Below are positions 43,451 through 51,696 of a stretch of 64,000 bases of DNA, piece by piece. Both the position numbers and the translations under genes were made by a program. The notes beneath the pieces are model-generated. The model did no database searches. It was not told the DNA's origin and was given only the letters and a program-made list of their open reading frames with translations. Every line of letters starts with the position of its first letter. Position 1 is the first letter of the stretch. Source of the DNA: an uncultured Prevotella sp. (GTDB lineage: Bacteria; Bacteroidota; Bacteroidia; Bacteroidales; Bacteroidaceae); the NCBI GenBank assembly GCA_900315525.1, contig OMZO01000001.1, forward strand, positions 164,461 through 228,460, read 5' to 3'.

Positions 43451-44572
43451 CTACTGCTGAGGCAGTTTCTTATAGTAGTGGAGTGGGGGCAAGCCCTTGA
43501 TGTTGGGATGAAAAATCTGGATGAAGTCACTGAGTAGCCTGTCTGGATGGAAAGGAGACTCTTCATAGAAAAGCGAAGTACGCACGTTGCAGCCATAGAC
43601 CTCACGTGTCTCGAAAGCCCGGAACTCCTTATAACCTTCCTTCTCTGCCAGCAGGTCGTCGAAGGTCATCGGCTTGTCGCTATCATAGCGAAACATCCAC
43701 ACCTCCGTATCAAAGGCCTCCTCCAGCACGCGCTCAAAAGGCATGGAGAGAGAACCGCTATGGTCATCATCGGCCCAAGGATAGCGGCCGCTGGCATCTT
43801 TCACCATCTGTCCGATGGTGCTCTGACCACCTGGTACATACCATACAGAACCCACCTGTTTATCGATGAGCACAGAGCGCCCTTCGCCTGCCTCTTGCGC
43901 CTTCTGCTGCAGGTCGCAATAGTTCTTATCCACTTTCTCAAAGAGCTTGTCAGCCTTCTTCTGACAGCCAAACAGCAGTCCGTAGAAGCGCATCCACTCA
44001 GCTCGCGCCAATGGCGACACCTCCATATACTCGGCGCACTCCACCAACGGGATATCGATTTCCTCCAGCTTGCCATAACCTCCGCTATTCTCAAAAGGAG
44101 AGAGCAGGATGGCGTCTGGCCGTAGGTCGATAATCTTCTCTATCATTGGACTCATCCCGTCACCACAATCAGCGATACGTCCCTTGGCTGCTTGTCGCTG
44201 AATCCAAGGTATCTTGATGTACTTCAGATCGGCGACACCCGCAATCTTATCTCGGCACCCCAGTTCCATCAACAAGGCGCAATGAACCGTCGTGAAAACT
44301 ACCGCCCGCTTCAGTGGAGTCCGGATCACCGTTCCTTTCGGCAGATGAACGGGCAGGGGTGCATTGCTTGGCACGAGGACATACGTGTGGAGTGCCTTGC
44401 CCTCCTTCCAGGGGTTGGCAAGGGTGACCACCGTATAGCCATCATACTTGACGATGGAGGGCAACGTGGCGTATTTGAACGGAATACTATCACCGCCTTC
44501 CTGCAGGTGGGCAGAACGCCCACCACAGGAAAGGAGTGTTAGCGTGATGATGAGTCCGCAGACGATTTTCAT
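43451..44572 (-). CDS. btuF: Periplasmic substrate-binding lipoprotein, BtuF-like
   Basis: 373 residues. The signal ends LTLLSCGG with Cys16 for lipidation. The class III binding-protein fold is visible as RAVVFTTVHCALLMELGCRD, IVDL-type first-lobe turns (KIIDLRPDAILLSPFENSGG) and a long linking helix (RAEWMRFYGLLFGCQKKADK). These proteins bring cobamide or iron chelates to a BtuCD-type transporter. It overlaps the BtuG-like gene by 4 bases (ATGA) and is last in a BtuB-BtuG-BtuF order known for B12 capture in Bacteroides. The permease and ATPase partners are encoded elsewhere in the window. Heme or siderophore is the alternative ligand. Confidence 0.8.
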   Translation of the reverse strand: MKIVCGLIITLTLLSCGGRSAHLQEGGDSIPFKYATLPSIVKYDGYTVVTLANPWKEGKALHTYVLVPSNAPLPVHLPKGTVIRTPLKRAVVFTTVHCALLMELGCRDKIAGVADLKYIKIPWIQRQAAKGRIADCGDGMSPMIEKIIDLRPDAILLSPFENSGGYGKLEEIDIPLVECAEYMEVSPLARAEWMRFYGLLFGCQKKADKLFEKVDKNYCDLQQKAQEAGEGRSVLIDKQVGSVWYVPGGQSTIGQMVKDASGRYPWADDDHSGSLSMPFERVLEEAFDTEVWMFRYDSDKPMTFDDLLAEKEGYKEFRAFETREVYGCNVRTSLFYEESPFHPDRLLSDFIQIFHPNIKGLPPLHYYKKLPQQ

Positions 44573-45756
44573 TTAGTTCCGATAAGTTGTGATCCAATAG
44601 TAAAGCCAATGGCATGAGGCTCAATACCAGTCTGGAAGTTGGTACCCTTAATGTAATTGCCTTCGCTGTTGTATATGTTGGCATAGCCCGGCAGTGTATA
44701 GCTTGCATAACCTGTATCCGGATCCTTGCTGCGCGAAGCAATGACGATATTGCCAGTCAGCGGATCCACACCGATAGCTGCAGGGCTGAAGATCTCGTAA
44801 CCAGAATCACCCTTCAGCGTCAGCGTAGTTGTTCCACGCGTATAGGTGTTGAACGTGCTATAGGTCGGGTTACCTTCATTGCCATAAGGATCATTGAAGG
44901 TCACAAAATTGTAACCGACGACATAGCTATTCACATAGATCATACCAACACCCCAGCCTGTTGCGTTCTCAATAATCTTTTTCGAAATACCATTCTCATA
45001 GTAGTAGAGACCTGCATCGAGCTGCTTGGAATAGTCTTCCGTATAGTGACCCCAATCCAGATAATAGAGAGCATCACCTACTGCTACGATGTCCTGCGGA
45101 TTACGAATATTCTCGTTGGTGATTGTCTCGGCCTTACCCAGATTGCCGTTAGAGGCCAGAGGAATCTTTGAGATGGAGGCATTACCATAACCATAGTCGC
45201 TATTGCAGACATAGAGCACAGGAGCTGCCTGTGTACCACCCAGTGTCAGGCCTTCTGGTGCAGAGCCTACCTGTGCTTTGTCTGTGACGGTCAGTGTCTT
45301 AGCATCCAAACGGGCCACATAGCCTCCATAAGTCGTGAAGAAGATGTTGTCACCATAACCAATAATGTGGCGTGGTGTGTAACCTTCGGTAGCACCCATC
45401 TCGTCGGTAGTGCTGATACGGTCGATGACACTGTTCGTCTTCTTGTTATATGCCACAATCATATTGTCTGTGCTCACCACGATAAAGATGGTGTCACCCT
45501 TGGTATAAGCATCATTTGGCGTATCACCAAGTTCACCAACACCAGAGAACAACTGTTGGGCCTTCAACGTCGTATAGTCGAAATAAGTCAGGCTACCGTT
45601 GTTCTTGTTCCACTGACCATTGTTCACCACATAGAGTCCTGTTGTGATGGGAATCTTGACTGGTTGATTGTTGTTGTTGTCATTGTCATTCAGACAAGAG
45701 GTGAGGAGCGAGGCGCCCATCACCATCATCGCAAAGCTTAAAATGTACTTTTTCAT
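44569..45756 (-). CDS. btuG: BtuG-like beta-propeller surface lipoprotein
   Basis: 395 residues. A lipoprotein signal ending SLLTSC is followed by an Asn/Asp-rich linker (NDNDNNNN), as expected for surface export. The rest is a repeated four-strand pattern typical of a seven-bladed YncE/DUF5074 propeller (LYVVNNGQWNKNNGSLTYFD, YTPRHIIGYGDNIFFTTYGG, APEGLTLGG, NIVIASRSKDPDTGY). BtuG of Bacteroides thetaiotaomicron has this fold, binds B12 very tightly and lids BtuB. Here the gene lies 15 bases after the BtuB-like gene. Ligand identity is inferred from fold and context. Confidence 0.83.
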   Translation of the reverse strand: MKKYILSFAMMVMGASLLTSCLNDNDNNNNQPVKIPITTGLYVVNNGQWNKNNGSLTYFDYTTLKAQQLFSGVGELGDTPNDAYTKGDTIFIVVSTDNMIVAYNKKTNSVIDRISTTDEMGATEGYTPRHIIGYGDNIFFTTYGGYVARLDAKTLTVTDKAQVGSAPEGLTLGGTQAAPVLYVCNSDYGYGNASISKIPLASNGNLGKAETITNENIRNPQDIVAVGDALYYLDWGHYTEDYSKQLDAGLYYYENGISKKIIENATGWGVGMIYVNSYVVGYNFVTFNDPYGNEGNPTYSTFNTYTRGTTTLTLKGDSGYEIFSPAAIGVDPLTGNIVIASRSKDPDTGYASYTLPGYANIYNSEGNYIKGTNFQTGIEPHAIGFTIGSQLIGTK

Positions 45757-45771
45757 CTTTTTGTTATTTTG

Positions 45772-47772
45772 TTAGATTTGATATTTCACTGATAACTGCC
45801 AGCTGCGACCCGGCATGGGGTAGAACTGGACGATCTCATATTGGGTATCGAAAAGATTCTTCACGTCGAAGCGGGCCTCCAGCTGTTGCCTACCCCAACA
45901 AAAAGTGTGGTAGGCTGTCAGACCTGTATCCCAGTAGCCCTTCACTTTCATACCTTCAGCATGGTTGTTGTCTGCCCAACGGCTACTGATACCAGAACCG
46001 TGCAAGGAGAGACTGACCCAGGGATTCTCCCACCCTATGGCAAGACTTCCTGTATGTTTCGGTATGTAGGCTATCTGATGACCATAGTTAGGCGACGACG
46101 GATTAGTGCGGTTCTCTGCCTGCTGATAGCTGTAGTTGCCCGATAAATTCAAGGTATGACGGTCACTAAGCCGATAGGAGGCAAAGCCCGTCAACTCGGC
46201 TCCCAGCACACGTACCTTTCCTACATTGACACAGGTCCAGATAAACATATTATACGGCACTGCCACAATCATATCCTTTACATGATTGTAATAGCCATCA
46301 GCCGTCAGTTGCAGACCGAGACCATCCATCTGCATCTTCCACGTCATACCGACATTCAGCTGATCGGTACTCTCTGGCAGAAGGTCTGTACTGCCGTAAT
46401 GAAAATAATAGCTCTCATTGAACGTCGGTGCCCGGAAGATATTCTTATACGATGCACGCAAGAAGAGCTGTTCATCCTCGACTAACTGATACGAAAGCGA
46501 CAACGAAGGTGACAATCGCCGCATGTTATGACTGCTCTCCCCGTCTTTGGCGTCATTCAAATAGAGTGAATAGAGCAGGCGCGCCAGCGCTGTCAGTCTG
46601 CCACTGCGGTACTTAGCGGTAGCCGATTGAAGAATGGTGTGGCGATAAGGTCTCACACCTATCGTCCTGACCTCTGCGCTACTCAGGTTGTTGAAGCTAT
46701 AATCTGCCGAATAGTCGAATGCCCACTGCTCCGACGGCGTATAGAGTACGGCAGCAGAAGTATAGCCCTCGCGCTGCCAATAGCTGGCATCGTAATTGTT
46801 GTTCGGAATCAGGGGATTCTTATAGACTGAGGCATTCCAATTAAATTTGGCAAGCCACTTGAGCGACCAACCCTTGTGATGGTAAGTCTGATACATCAGC
46901 TGTCCGAAGAAATTGCGGTCGCGCAAGCTCTCCTTGCTTAGATTACTATAATAGTGCACCACTCCTGGCAACTGGCGGTCATTATCATAATAATAAATCT
47001 TGCCGCTCAGGCGATTGAAAGTATCGGCACACCACACGAAGTTCAACTCTCCATGCCCGCTGTTCATCCGGCTGTTAGTTCGGCGATCGCTGACTGTCGT
47101 GCCATTCGTCTTCAGTTCGTAAGGATAATCGTTCTCCGCATAGACATACTCCCCAACAGCTGAGATAGCAAGTCTGTCGTTGACATTCTGCTCATAGCGC
47201 AAGAAAGGACTCACATAGCCAAAGGAACCCATTTTCAGTTGTGCCGTCAGATGCGGATGCTTGTCTGCGGAGGGCATGCCGATGGTCTGAATACTCAGAA
47301 TGGCTGGTACTGAGGCATTGCGGGCAGGGATGAAGATATCATCGTTATCACCTATGACAAGCGACAGTTGATCCACGTTGTCGAGCGAATAGCGTGAAAG
47401 GTCTATCTCACCACTCTGACAGTCACTCAGCATCACCCCGTCGTAGCTCACACCTGTATGCTTGGCTCCAAAACCGCGCACAGAGACTGTCTTCAGACCT
47501 CCTGCACCACCATAGTCACGGAGGGTAACGCCAGGAATACGATGCAAGGCATCGGCCACATCGGTCACACCTAGACTCAGCATCTGCTCACGATTGATAA
47601 TATGTAGTGGGGCAGTACTCGTTACCTCCTGCTGACGACGACTCTCTGTCACCGTCACTTCACGAAGCTGATGAGTCCTGTCCGTAACAGTATCTCGACG
47701 GACGGACTGCCCACTGGCTGTCATCGACAGCAAGCACAGCAATATCATAAGAAGGTTGTGTCTGCGGATCAT
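45772..47772 (-). CDS. btuB: BtuB-like TonB-dependent receptor
   Basis: 666 residues. Signal peptide (about 1-21), then a TonB-box region (LREVTVTESRRQQEV) and plug domain (SLGVTDVADALHRIPGVTLR, GGLKTVSVRGFGAKHTGVSY), then a 22-strand barrel ending in a strand with Tyr and Ile. There is no carboxypeptidase-like N-terminal extension, unlike SusC. Length and operon with BtuG- and BtuF-like genes indicate a cobamide receptor. The -7 box TAACTTTG (47783-47790) ends only 10 bases before the ATG, so the mRNA has almost no leader and no room for a cobalamin riboswitch. Confidence 0.85.
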   Translation of the reverse strand: MIRRHNLLMILLCLLSMTASGQSVRRDTVTDRTHQLREVTVTESRRQQEVTSTAPLHIINREQMLSLGVTDVADALHRIPGVTLRDYGGAGGLKTVSVRGFGAKHTGVSYDGVMLSDCQSGEIDLSRYSLDNVDQLSLVIGDNDDIFIPARNASVPAILSIQTIGMPSADKHPHLTAQLKMGSFGYVSPFLRYEQNVNDRLAISAVGEYVYAENDYPYELKTNGTTVSDRRTNSRMNSGHGELNFVWCADTFNRLSGKIYYYDNDRQLPGVVHYYSNLSKESLRDRNFFGQLMYQTYHHKGWSLKWLAKFNWNASVYKNPLIPNNNYDASYWQREGYTSAAVLYTPSEQWAFDYSADYSFNNLSSAEVRTIGVRPYRHTILQSATAKYRSGRLTALARLLYSLYLNDAKDGESSHNMRRLSPSLSLSYQLVEDEQLFLRASYKNIFRAPTFNESYYFHYGSTDLLPESTDQLNVGMTWKMQMDGLGLQLTADGYYNHVKDMIVAVPYNMFIWTCVNVGKVRVLGAELTGFASYRLSDRHTLNLSGNYSYQQAENRTNPSSPNYGHQIAYIPKHTGSLAIGWENPWVSLSLHGSGISSRWADNNHAEGMKVKGYWDTGLTAYHTFCWGRQQLEARFDVKNLFDTQYEIVQFYPMPGRSWQLSVKYQI

Positions 47773-47782
47773 CTTTCGCGTG

Positions 47783-47790
47783 CAAAGTTA
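47783..47790 (-). promoter_or_regulatory. -7 promoter box of the btuBGF operon, near-leaderless
   Basis: The minus strand reads TAACTTTG, ending 10 bases before the btuB ATG at 47772. Confidence 0.55.
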
Positions 47791-47835
47791 CACAAAAAAG
47801 GCGAAACAGATTGCATTATTGGAGAAAAAAGCAGA

Positions 47836-49281
47836 CTATACCAACAAATAGTGACCCAAGTCTTTCATCTTACAGACACCTATCACCTGACTGATAACCT
47901 CCTCCATCCTCGGTACCTGAGCCACATAATAAGTCGGATAGTCGGGACAGAGCACCACCAGATTCATCGCTCTGACACGCAAGCCATAGTGGGTCTCCAA
48001 CATATAGCGATAAAGGTTCTGCTGGATGCAGTAGTGATAGAAGGAGGTATCGGGCAGACTGACGCCATTCTTACTCATCTTGCCACCAAAGCCCTCCGTG
48101 ATGGGCTGTCCCAGAGCATTCACCACCTTGCTGCTGCGCTTCCAGTCGTAAATGGTAAAAGTGCCGTCAGCATTCCTACATATCATATCGATGGTGCCGG
48201 CTATGTTCAGTTCTGTGTCATAGACGGGCCACTCCTGTCGATAAGGATGGATATCATAGTCCTTGACGAAACGGAGGAAATGATCCCGCTCACGTTCTAC
48301 GGATATCACTTCCGTCTCGTTGCCGAAGCGGAGGGAACAAAGGGTCTCAAAGGAGCCATCACGGAAATAGTTCTCCGTCTGGGCATGCACGAAGGTACCC
48401 ACCTCACTGGCCAGACGTCCCGTCCTTTCCCATTTGTCCAACGAATCCTCTACAGGAATCTTATTACGCTCGTATTGCTGCAGTGCCATCTGCAGGGCAT
48501 TGAACTCGTCGAAGAAATACGCTATCAGCGAACTGACAGGCAGCAGTCTTACCCTTCCGTCGTATATGTAGATATGTTCGTTGGGTTCAAAGTCGATGTG
48601 CCGATCCTGCTCATAGCGACCTGCATCAGTAAAGGCCGCCATCTTCTCCTCCATCTCAAGGGTACGTGGGAACGGTTTCACCAACAGTCCACATTGGCGT
48701 TCCTCTTCCGTTAGCGGAAGGGGAGCCAGCTGTTGCCATTCTTCAGGATAGCCCCCTACCTTGACGACTGCCTTCAGTGCCTCGTTGCGTGTCCATTGGC
48801 TCACGGAGATCAAAGCCGAAGGATTGTCCAGATGCAACAAATAGTCAGCACATGCTTTCGGATTTGCCAGCAGTTGCTGTCCTGCGAAACGCACCACCGT
48901 CCACCCATGACGACTCAACCAGGCATCACGAAACTGGTCACCACAGGCTATATAGTGTACCGGCTCACCGTCTCTAGTATAAGGCACGTCTATCTCTACA
49001 TCTATGCGGAAGTCAGGCTGGTCTTCCCGCAACAGGGCGATGTCCACCCGTAGTGGCGGTAAGGATTCTGAAACATTAACACAGACATCATCTAGCACCT
49101 GTATCTCTGCAGGCAACCACTCCCTCAGCCTGATAAGGAATGCCTTGGCAATACGGCTGGAGACGCCCTTGGTTATGCGACGAAACGGATAACATAGCGT
49201 GCCTGCCGCCGGACGACTGATAAAGGGATAGGTATGATTGTTGTTCTCTGCCGTACAGGATTTAGTTTGTTCTATTTCCAT
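47836..49281 (-). CDS. Two-domain protein with DUF559-like and PD-(D/E)XK nuclease modules
   Basis: 481 residues. In the first third, LPPLRVDIALLREDQPDFRI and VEIDVPY are followed by DAWLSRHGWTVVRFAGQQLL, the layout of very-short-patch/DUF559-type restriction-like folds (D, then E-x-D, then a late helix). In the second half, GTFVHAQTENYF followed by GTIDMICRNADGTFTIYDWK gives the H, D and D-x-K residues of a RecB/Cas4-like PD-(D/E)XK nuclease, and FYHYCIQQNLYRYMLETHYG the downstream QxxxY helix. No helicase or other nuclease gene is adjacent, so its system is unknown. The promoter is TAACTTTG at 49302-49309, 20 bases upstream of the ATG. Confidence 0.78.
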   Translation of the reverse strand: MEIEQTKSCTAENNNHTYPFISRPAAGTLCYPFRRITKGVSSRIAKAFLIRLREWLPAEIQVLDDVCVNVSESLPPLRVDIALLREDQPDFRIDVEIDVPYTRDGEPVHYIACGDQFRDAWLSRHGWTVVRFAGQQLLANPKACADYLLHLDNPSALISVSQWTRNEALKAVVKVGGYPEEWQQLAPLPLTEEERQCGLLVKPFPRTLEMEEKMAAFTDAGRYEQDRHIDFEPNEHIYIYDGRVRLLPVSSLIAYFFDEFNALQMALQQYERNKIPVEDSLDKWERTGRLASEVGTFVHAQTENYFRDGSFETLCSLRFGNETEVISVERERDHFLRFVKDYDIHPYRQEWPVYDTELNIAGTIDMICRNADGTFTIYDWKRSSKVVNALGQPITEGFGGKMSKNGVSLPDTSFYHYCIQQNLYRYMLETHYGLRVRAMNLVVLCPDYPTYYVAQVPRMEEVISQVIGVCKMKDLGHYLLV

Positions 49282-49301
49282 CGTATTTTCTCTTTGGATG
49301 G

Positions 49302-49309
49302 CAAAGTTA
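49302..49309 (-). promoter_or_regulatory. -7 promoter box of the nuclease gene
   Basis: The minus strand reads TAACTTTG, 20 bases before the ATG at 49281. It lies downstream of the tssD terminator, so the nuclease is separately expressed. Confidence 0.5.
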
Positions 49310-49354
49310 GTGCAATTCGGGCAAAATGCAAAATAAAACCGTATTAATTTTCAC

Positions 49355-49384
49355 AAAAAAAGGCCGGCAGAACTGATTTCTGCC
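49355..49384 (-). terminator. Rho-independent terminator of the tssD pair
   Basis: On the minus strand GGCAGAA-ATCAG-TTCTGCC forms a perfect 7-bp stem, followed by GGCC and seven T. It ends transcription from the two tssD genes before the nuclease promoter. Confidence 0.85.
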
Positions 49385-49460
49385 AACCCTTCAACATCTC
49401 TCAAAAGGTTATTTTGGCTGTGCTTTGCTATATCGCCTATTTGATGTTTCGCATCGAGTA

Positions 49461-49491
49461 AACTCGCGCTCAGCGAGTTGGAGCGAGCTCC
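49461..49491. repeat. Two adjacent perfect hairpins downstream of tssD
   Basis: AACTCGC (49461-49467) pairs with GCGAGTT (49473-49479), and GGAGC (49480-49484) pairs with GCTCC (49487-49491). They lie between the second tssD stop and the terminator and may protect the mRNA 3' end. Confidence 0.6.
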
Positions 49492-49512
49492 ACTCTGCTC
49501 TCGCTTACTCGT

Positions 49513-49911
49513 TTACTTCCAAGGATTCTCGAAAGCTACAGGACCATTCTCCAGCTTCTGGCATACGAGTTCGATGTCCTCGTAGTGCTCTTCACCGTCT
49601 GCCCAATACTCCTTGTATTTCACGCAGTAGCAACCTGTGCCCTTCAGCTGTTTCATGTCCTTGCCGTCAACCGTGCTCTGGAACTTGAGAGTGAAGTCGC
49701 GCGGATCTGTCGGAGCCAGCATCCAAGCGAGCAGCTCGGCGTTGCCGTCATTCAGGGCCTTCACGCGGATGTTGACGCGTCCGCCACGGGGGATACCTGA
49801 AATCTGTCCTTCACGATCAGTTGCCTGATTGAACTTGTAATCTACTAAGATTACCTCACGTGCCTTGAAATCTTTCACCTCGAGGGTTACTGGTGTTACA
49901 TTCTCTGCCAT
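49513..49911 (-). CDS. tssD: Type VI secretion tube protein TssD (Hcp-like), copy 2
   Basis: 132 residues, the usual length of Bacteroidota TssD. VILVDYKFNQATDREGQISG, PRGGRVNIRVKALNDGNAEL and LAWMLAPTDPRDFTLKF reproduce the TssD pattern (Y-x-F-x-Q-x-x-D, G-G, then E/D-L-x-W-M). These proteins stack as hexameric rings to form the tube of the type VI system. It follows the other tssD by 52 bases and shares ISGIPRGG and RVKALNDG with it, yet most of the sequence differs. No other T6SS gene is in the window. Confidence 0.83.
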   Translation of the reverse strand: MAENVTPVTLEVKDFKAREVILVDYKFNQATDREGQISGIPRGGRVNIRVKALNDGNAELLAWMLAPTDPRDFTLKFQSTVDGKDMKQLKGTGCYCVKYKEYWADGEEHYEDIELVCQKLENGPVAFENPWK

Positions 49912-49963
49912 ATCTTGTTTCCTTTCTTTACTTTAATTGTTAAACTTGACTTTTTTACCTTTA

Positions 49964-50356
49964 TTAAGCCCACTCGTTCTCGAACTTGATAGAGCCAACC
50001 TCAATCTGCTTGCAGGTGATGACGATCTCCTCAAAGTGGCCTGCCTTGTCTTCCCACTTCTCTTCGAAGTCAACGCAGTAGCCGTTGGTGAACTTAATAG
50101 TCTTCATAGCCTTGCCGGTTTTCGTCTCGAGGAACTCGATGCTACCGTTCTTCGGCAGGTTGCGTTCTGTCATCCAAGCCAGCAGGTCTGGGGTGCCGTC
50201 GTTCAGGGCCTTCACACGGACAATAATCTTACCACCACGGGGGATACCACTCATCTGTCCCTCTACGTCAGTCTCCTGCTCAAACTCGTAGTATACCATC
50301 ATTACCTCACGGTCCTTATAACCGTCAATCTTCATTGTTACTGGTGTCTTTGCCAT
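49964..50356 (-). CDS. tssD: Type VI secretion tube protein TssD (Hcp-like), copy 1
   Basis: 130 residues. EVMMVYYEFEQETDVEGQMS, IPRGGKIIVRVKALNDGTPD and LLAWMTERNLPKNGSIEF match the TssD fold, and the C-terminus VITCKQIEVGSIKFENEW is near-parallel to the second copy. It is the first gene of a two-gene unit with an ~85-base leader (TATCTTTG at 50447-50454). Two divergent TssD paralogues side by side may build alternative tubes or carry different effectors. The rest of the secretion apparatus must be elsewhere or missing. Confidence 0.83.
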   Translation of the reverse strand: MAKTPVTMKIDGYKDREVMMVYYEFEQETDVEGQMSGIPRGGKIIVRVKALNDGTPDLLAWMTERNLPKNGSIEFLETKTGKAMKTIKFTNGYCVDFEEKWEDKAGHFEEIVITCKQIEVGSIKFENEWA

Positions 50357-50446
50357 AATTCTTTTCCTTTCTTTATTTAATTGTTAATACCTTTTTTGAA
50401 ATATTCTCTGATGTCGCTCAGAACCCTTTTTGTCTGATTGACGATG

Positions 50447-50454
50447 CAAAGATA
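50447..50454 (-). promoter_or_regulatory. -7 promoter box of the tssD pair
   Basis: The minus strand reads TATCTTTG, 90 bases before the ATG at 50356. The region 50455-50630 between here and the aldo/keto reductase promoter shows no gene. Confidence 0.55.
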
Positions 50455-50630
50455 AGATGGATTTCTTCCCCTTCCAACTTTTTTTGAGAAAAACATTTCA
50501 GATAGTAGCGACACTTAAACCATATTGCGACAAAACAGGGACAACGCCTTGAAATCCGTCGCAAAAGCAACGGAAAACTGAAGAGAAATCATCATTATTT
50601 GGCTTTTCGGCTGCAGTTTCTGACAAGTTG

Positions 50631-50662
50631 TTTGGATAATCAGAAGATTTCTACTATATTTG
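50631..50662 (+). promoter_or_regulatory. Aldo/keto reductase promoter (TTTG-N20-TATATTTG)
   Basis: TTTG at 50631-50634 and TATATTTG at 50655-50662 have the standard 20-base spacing. The ATG follows 25 bases later. Confidence 0.7.
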
Positions 50663-50687
50663 CAGCAGAAAACCCAAAACCTGCTAT

Positions 50688-51659
50688 ATGAAAGAACTGT
50701 ATTTTGCGGCAAAGAACCGCTACGACAACGGAATGGAATTTGAGCGTTGTGGGCGCTCTGGTGTATTATTGCCTAAGGTTAGCCTTGGCTTCTGGCATAA
50801 CTTTGGAAGTGTTGATCCCTACGAGCGCAGCCGTGAGATTACCCACTATGCCTTCGACCACGGCATCACCCATTTCGACTTGGCGAACAACTACGGTCCC
50901 GTCTATGGTTCTGCTGAAGAGACGATGGGACGACTCATGGACGAGGACTTCCGCCCCTACCGCGACGAACTATTCATTTCCTCCAAAGCAGGTTATGACA
51001 TGTGGCCAGGCCCTTACGGTAACTGGGGTAGCCGCAAGTATCTGATGGCATCGCTCGATCAGAGTCTGAAGCGCATGAAGATAGACTATGTAGACCTCTT
51101 CTATAGCCACCGCTACGATCCTGAGACCCCACTAGAGGAAACGCTTCAGGCGCTGGTCGATATCGTCCGTCAGGGTAAGGCACTCTATGTGGGTATCTCC
51201 AACTGGCCACTCGAACCCTTGAAGTTCGGTTATGACTACCTGAAAGCTCACGACGTGCCCCTACTCATCTATCAGGGACGCCTGAACATGCTCGACCGCA
51301 AACCGCAAGAGACGGGTATCACTGACTTCTGCGCTGAAAAGGGCATCGGCTTCATCGCCTTCTCACCCTTGGCACAGGGTCTGCTGACAGACCGCTATCT
51401 CAATGGTATCCCTACCGACAGCCGCATGGCCAAGGAGAAATTCCTGAAGAGTTCAATGCTCACGCCAGAACTGCTGGCCAAGCTGAAACACTACAACGAA
51501 GTGGCCCAGAGCCGTAACGAAACACTGGCAGAGATGGCCCTCGCTTGGATCCTACATCAGAAAGCCGTCACCTCCGTCCTCATCGGTGCCAGCTCTACCT
51601 CTCAGCTTGAAAAGAACCTGAAGTGCGTCACTGCTGCCCCCTTCGACGAGGCACTATAA
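50688..51659 (+). CDS. Aldo/keto reductase
   Basis: 323 residues. RCGRSGVLLPKVSLGFWHNF starts the barrel. FDLANNYGPVYGSAEETMGR contains the catalytic Asp and Tyr, MKIDYVDLFYSHRYDPETPL the Lys-region and His, and VLIGASSTSQLEKNLKCV the NADPH-binding end. It resembles the YghZ/Kvbeta-type group. It reduces small aldehydes or sugar ketones with NADPH. A flavodoxin-like lipoprotein gene follows after 37 bases, so both may answer redox stress. Full length. Confidence 0.93.
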   Translation: MKELYFAAKNRYDNGMEFERCGRSGVLLPKVSLGFWHNFGSVDPYERSREITHYAFDHGITHFDLANNYGPVYGSAEETMGRLMDEDFRPYRDELFISSKAGYDMWPGPYGNWGSRKYLMASLDQSLKRMKIDYVDLFYSHRYDPETPLEETLQALVDIVRQGKALYVGISNWPLEPLKFGYDYLKAHDVPLLIYQGRLNMLDRKPQETGITDFCAEKGIGFIAFSPLAQGLLTDRYLNGIPTDSRMAKEKFLKSSMLTPELLAKLKHYNEVAQSRNETLAEMALAWILHQKAVTSVLIGASSTSQLEKNLKCVTAAPFDEAL

Positions 51660-51696
51660 GATAACTATCAATAACATATTATTAAAGATACTATCC

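Noticed and set aside
47773-47835. Possible cobalamin riboswitch before btuB
   Set aside because: Only 63 bases separate btuB from the upstream gene, and the promoter box sits 10 bases before the ATG.
47671-48714. Open frame of 347 codons on the plus strand
   Set aside because: Runs across the start of btuB and inside the nuclease gene, both of which have clear protein motifs on the other strand.
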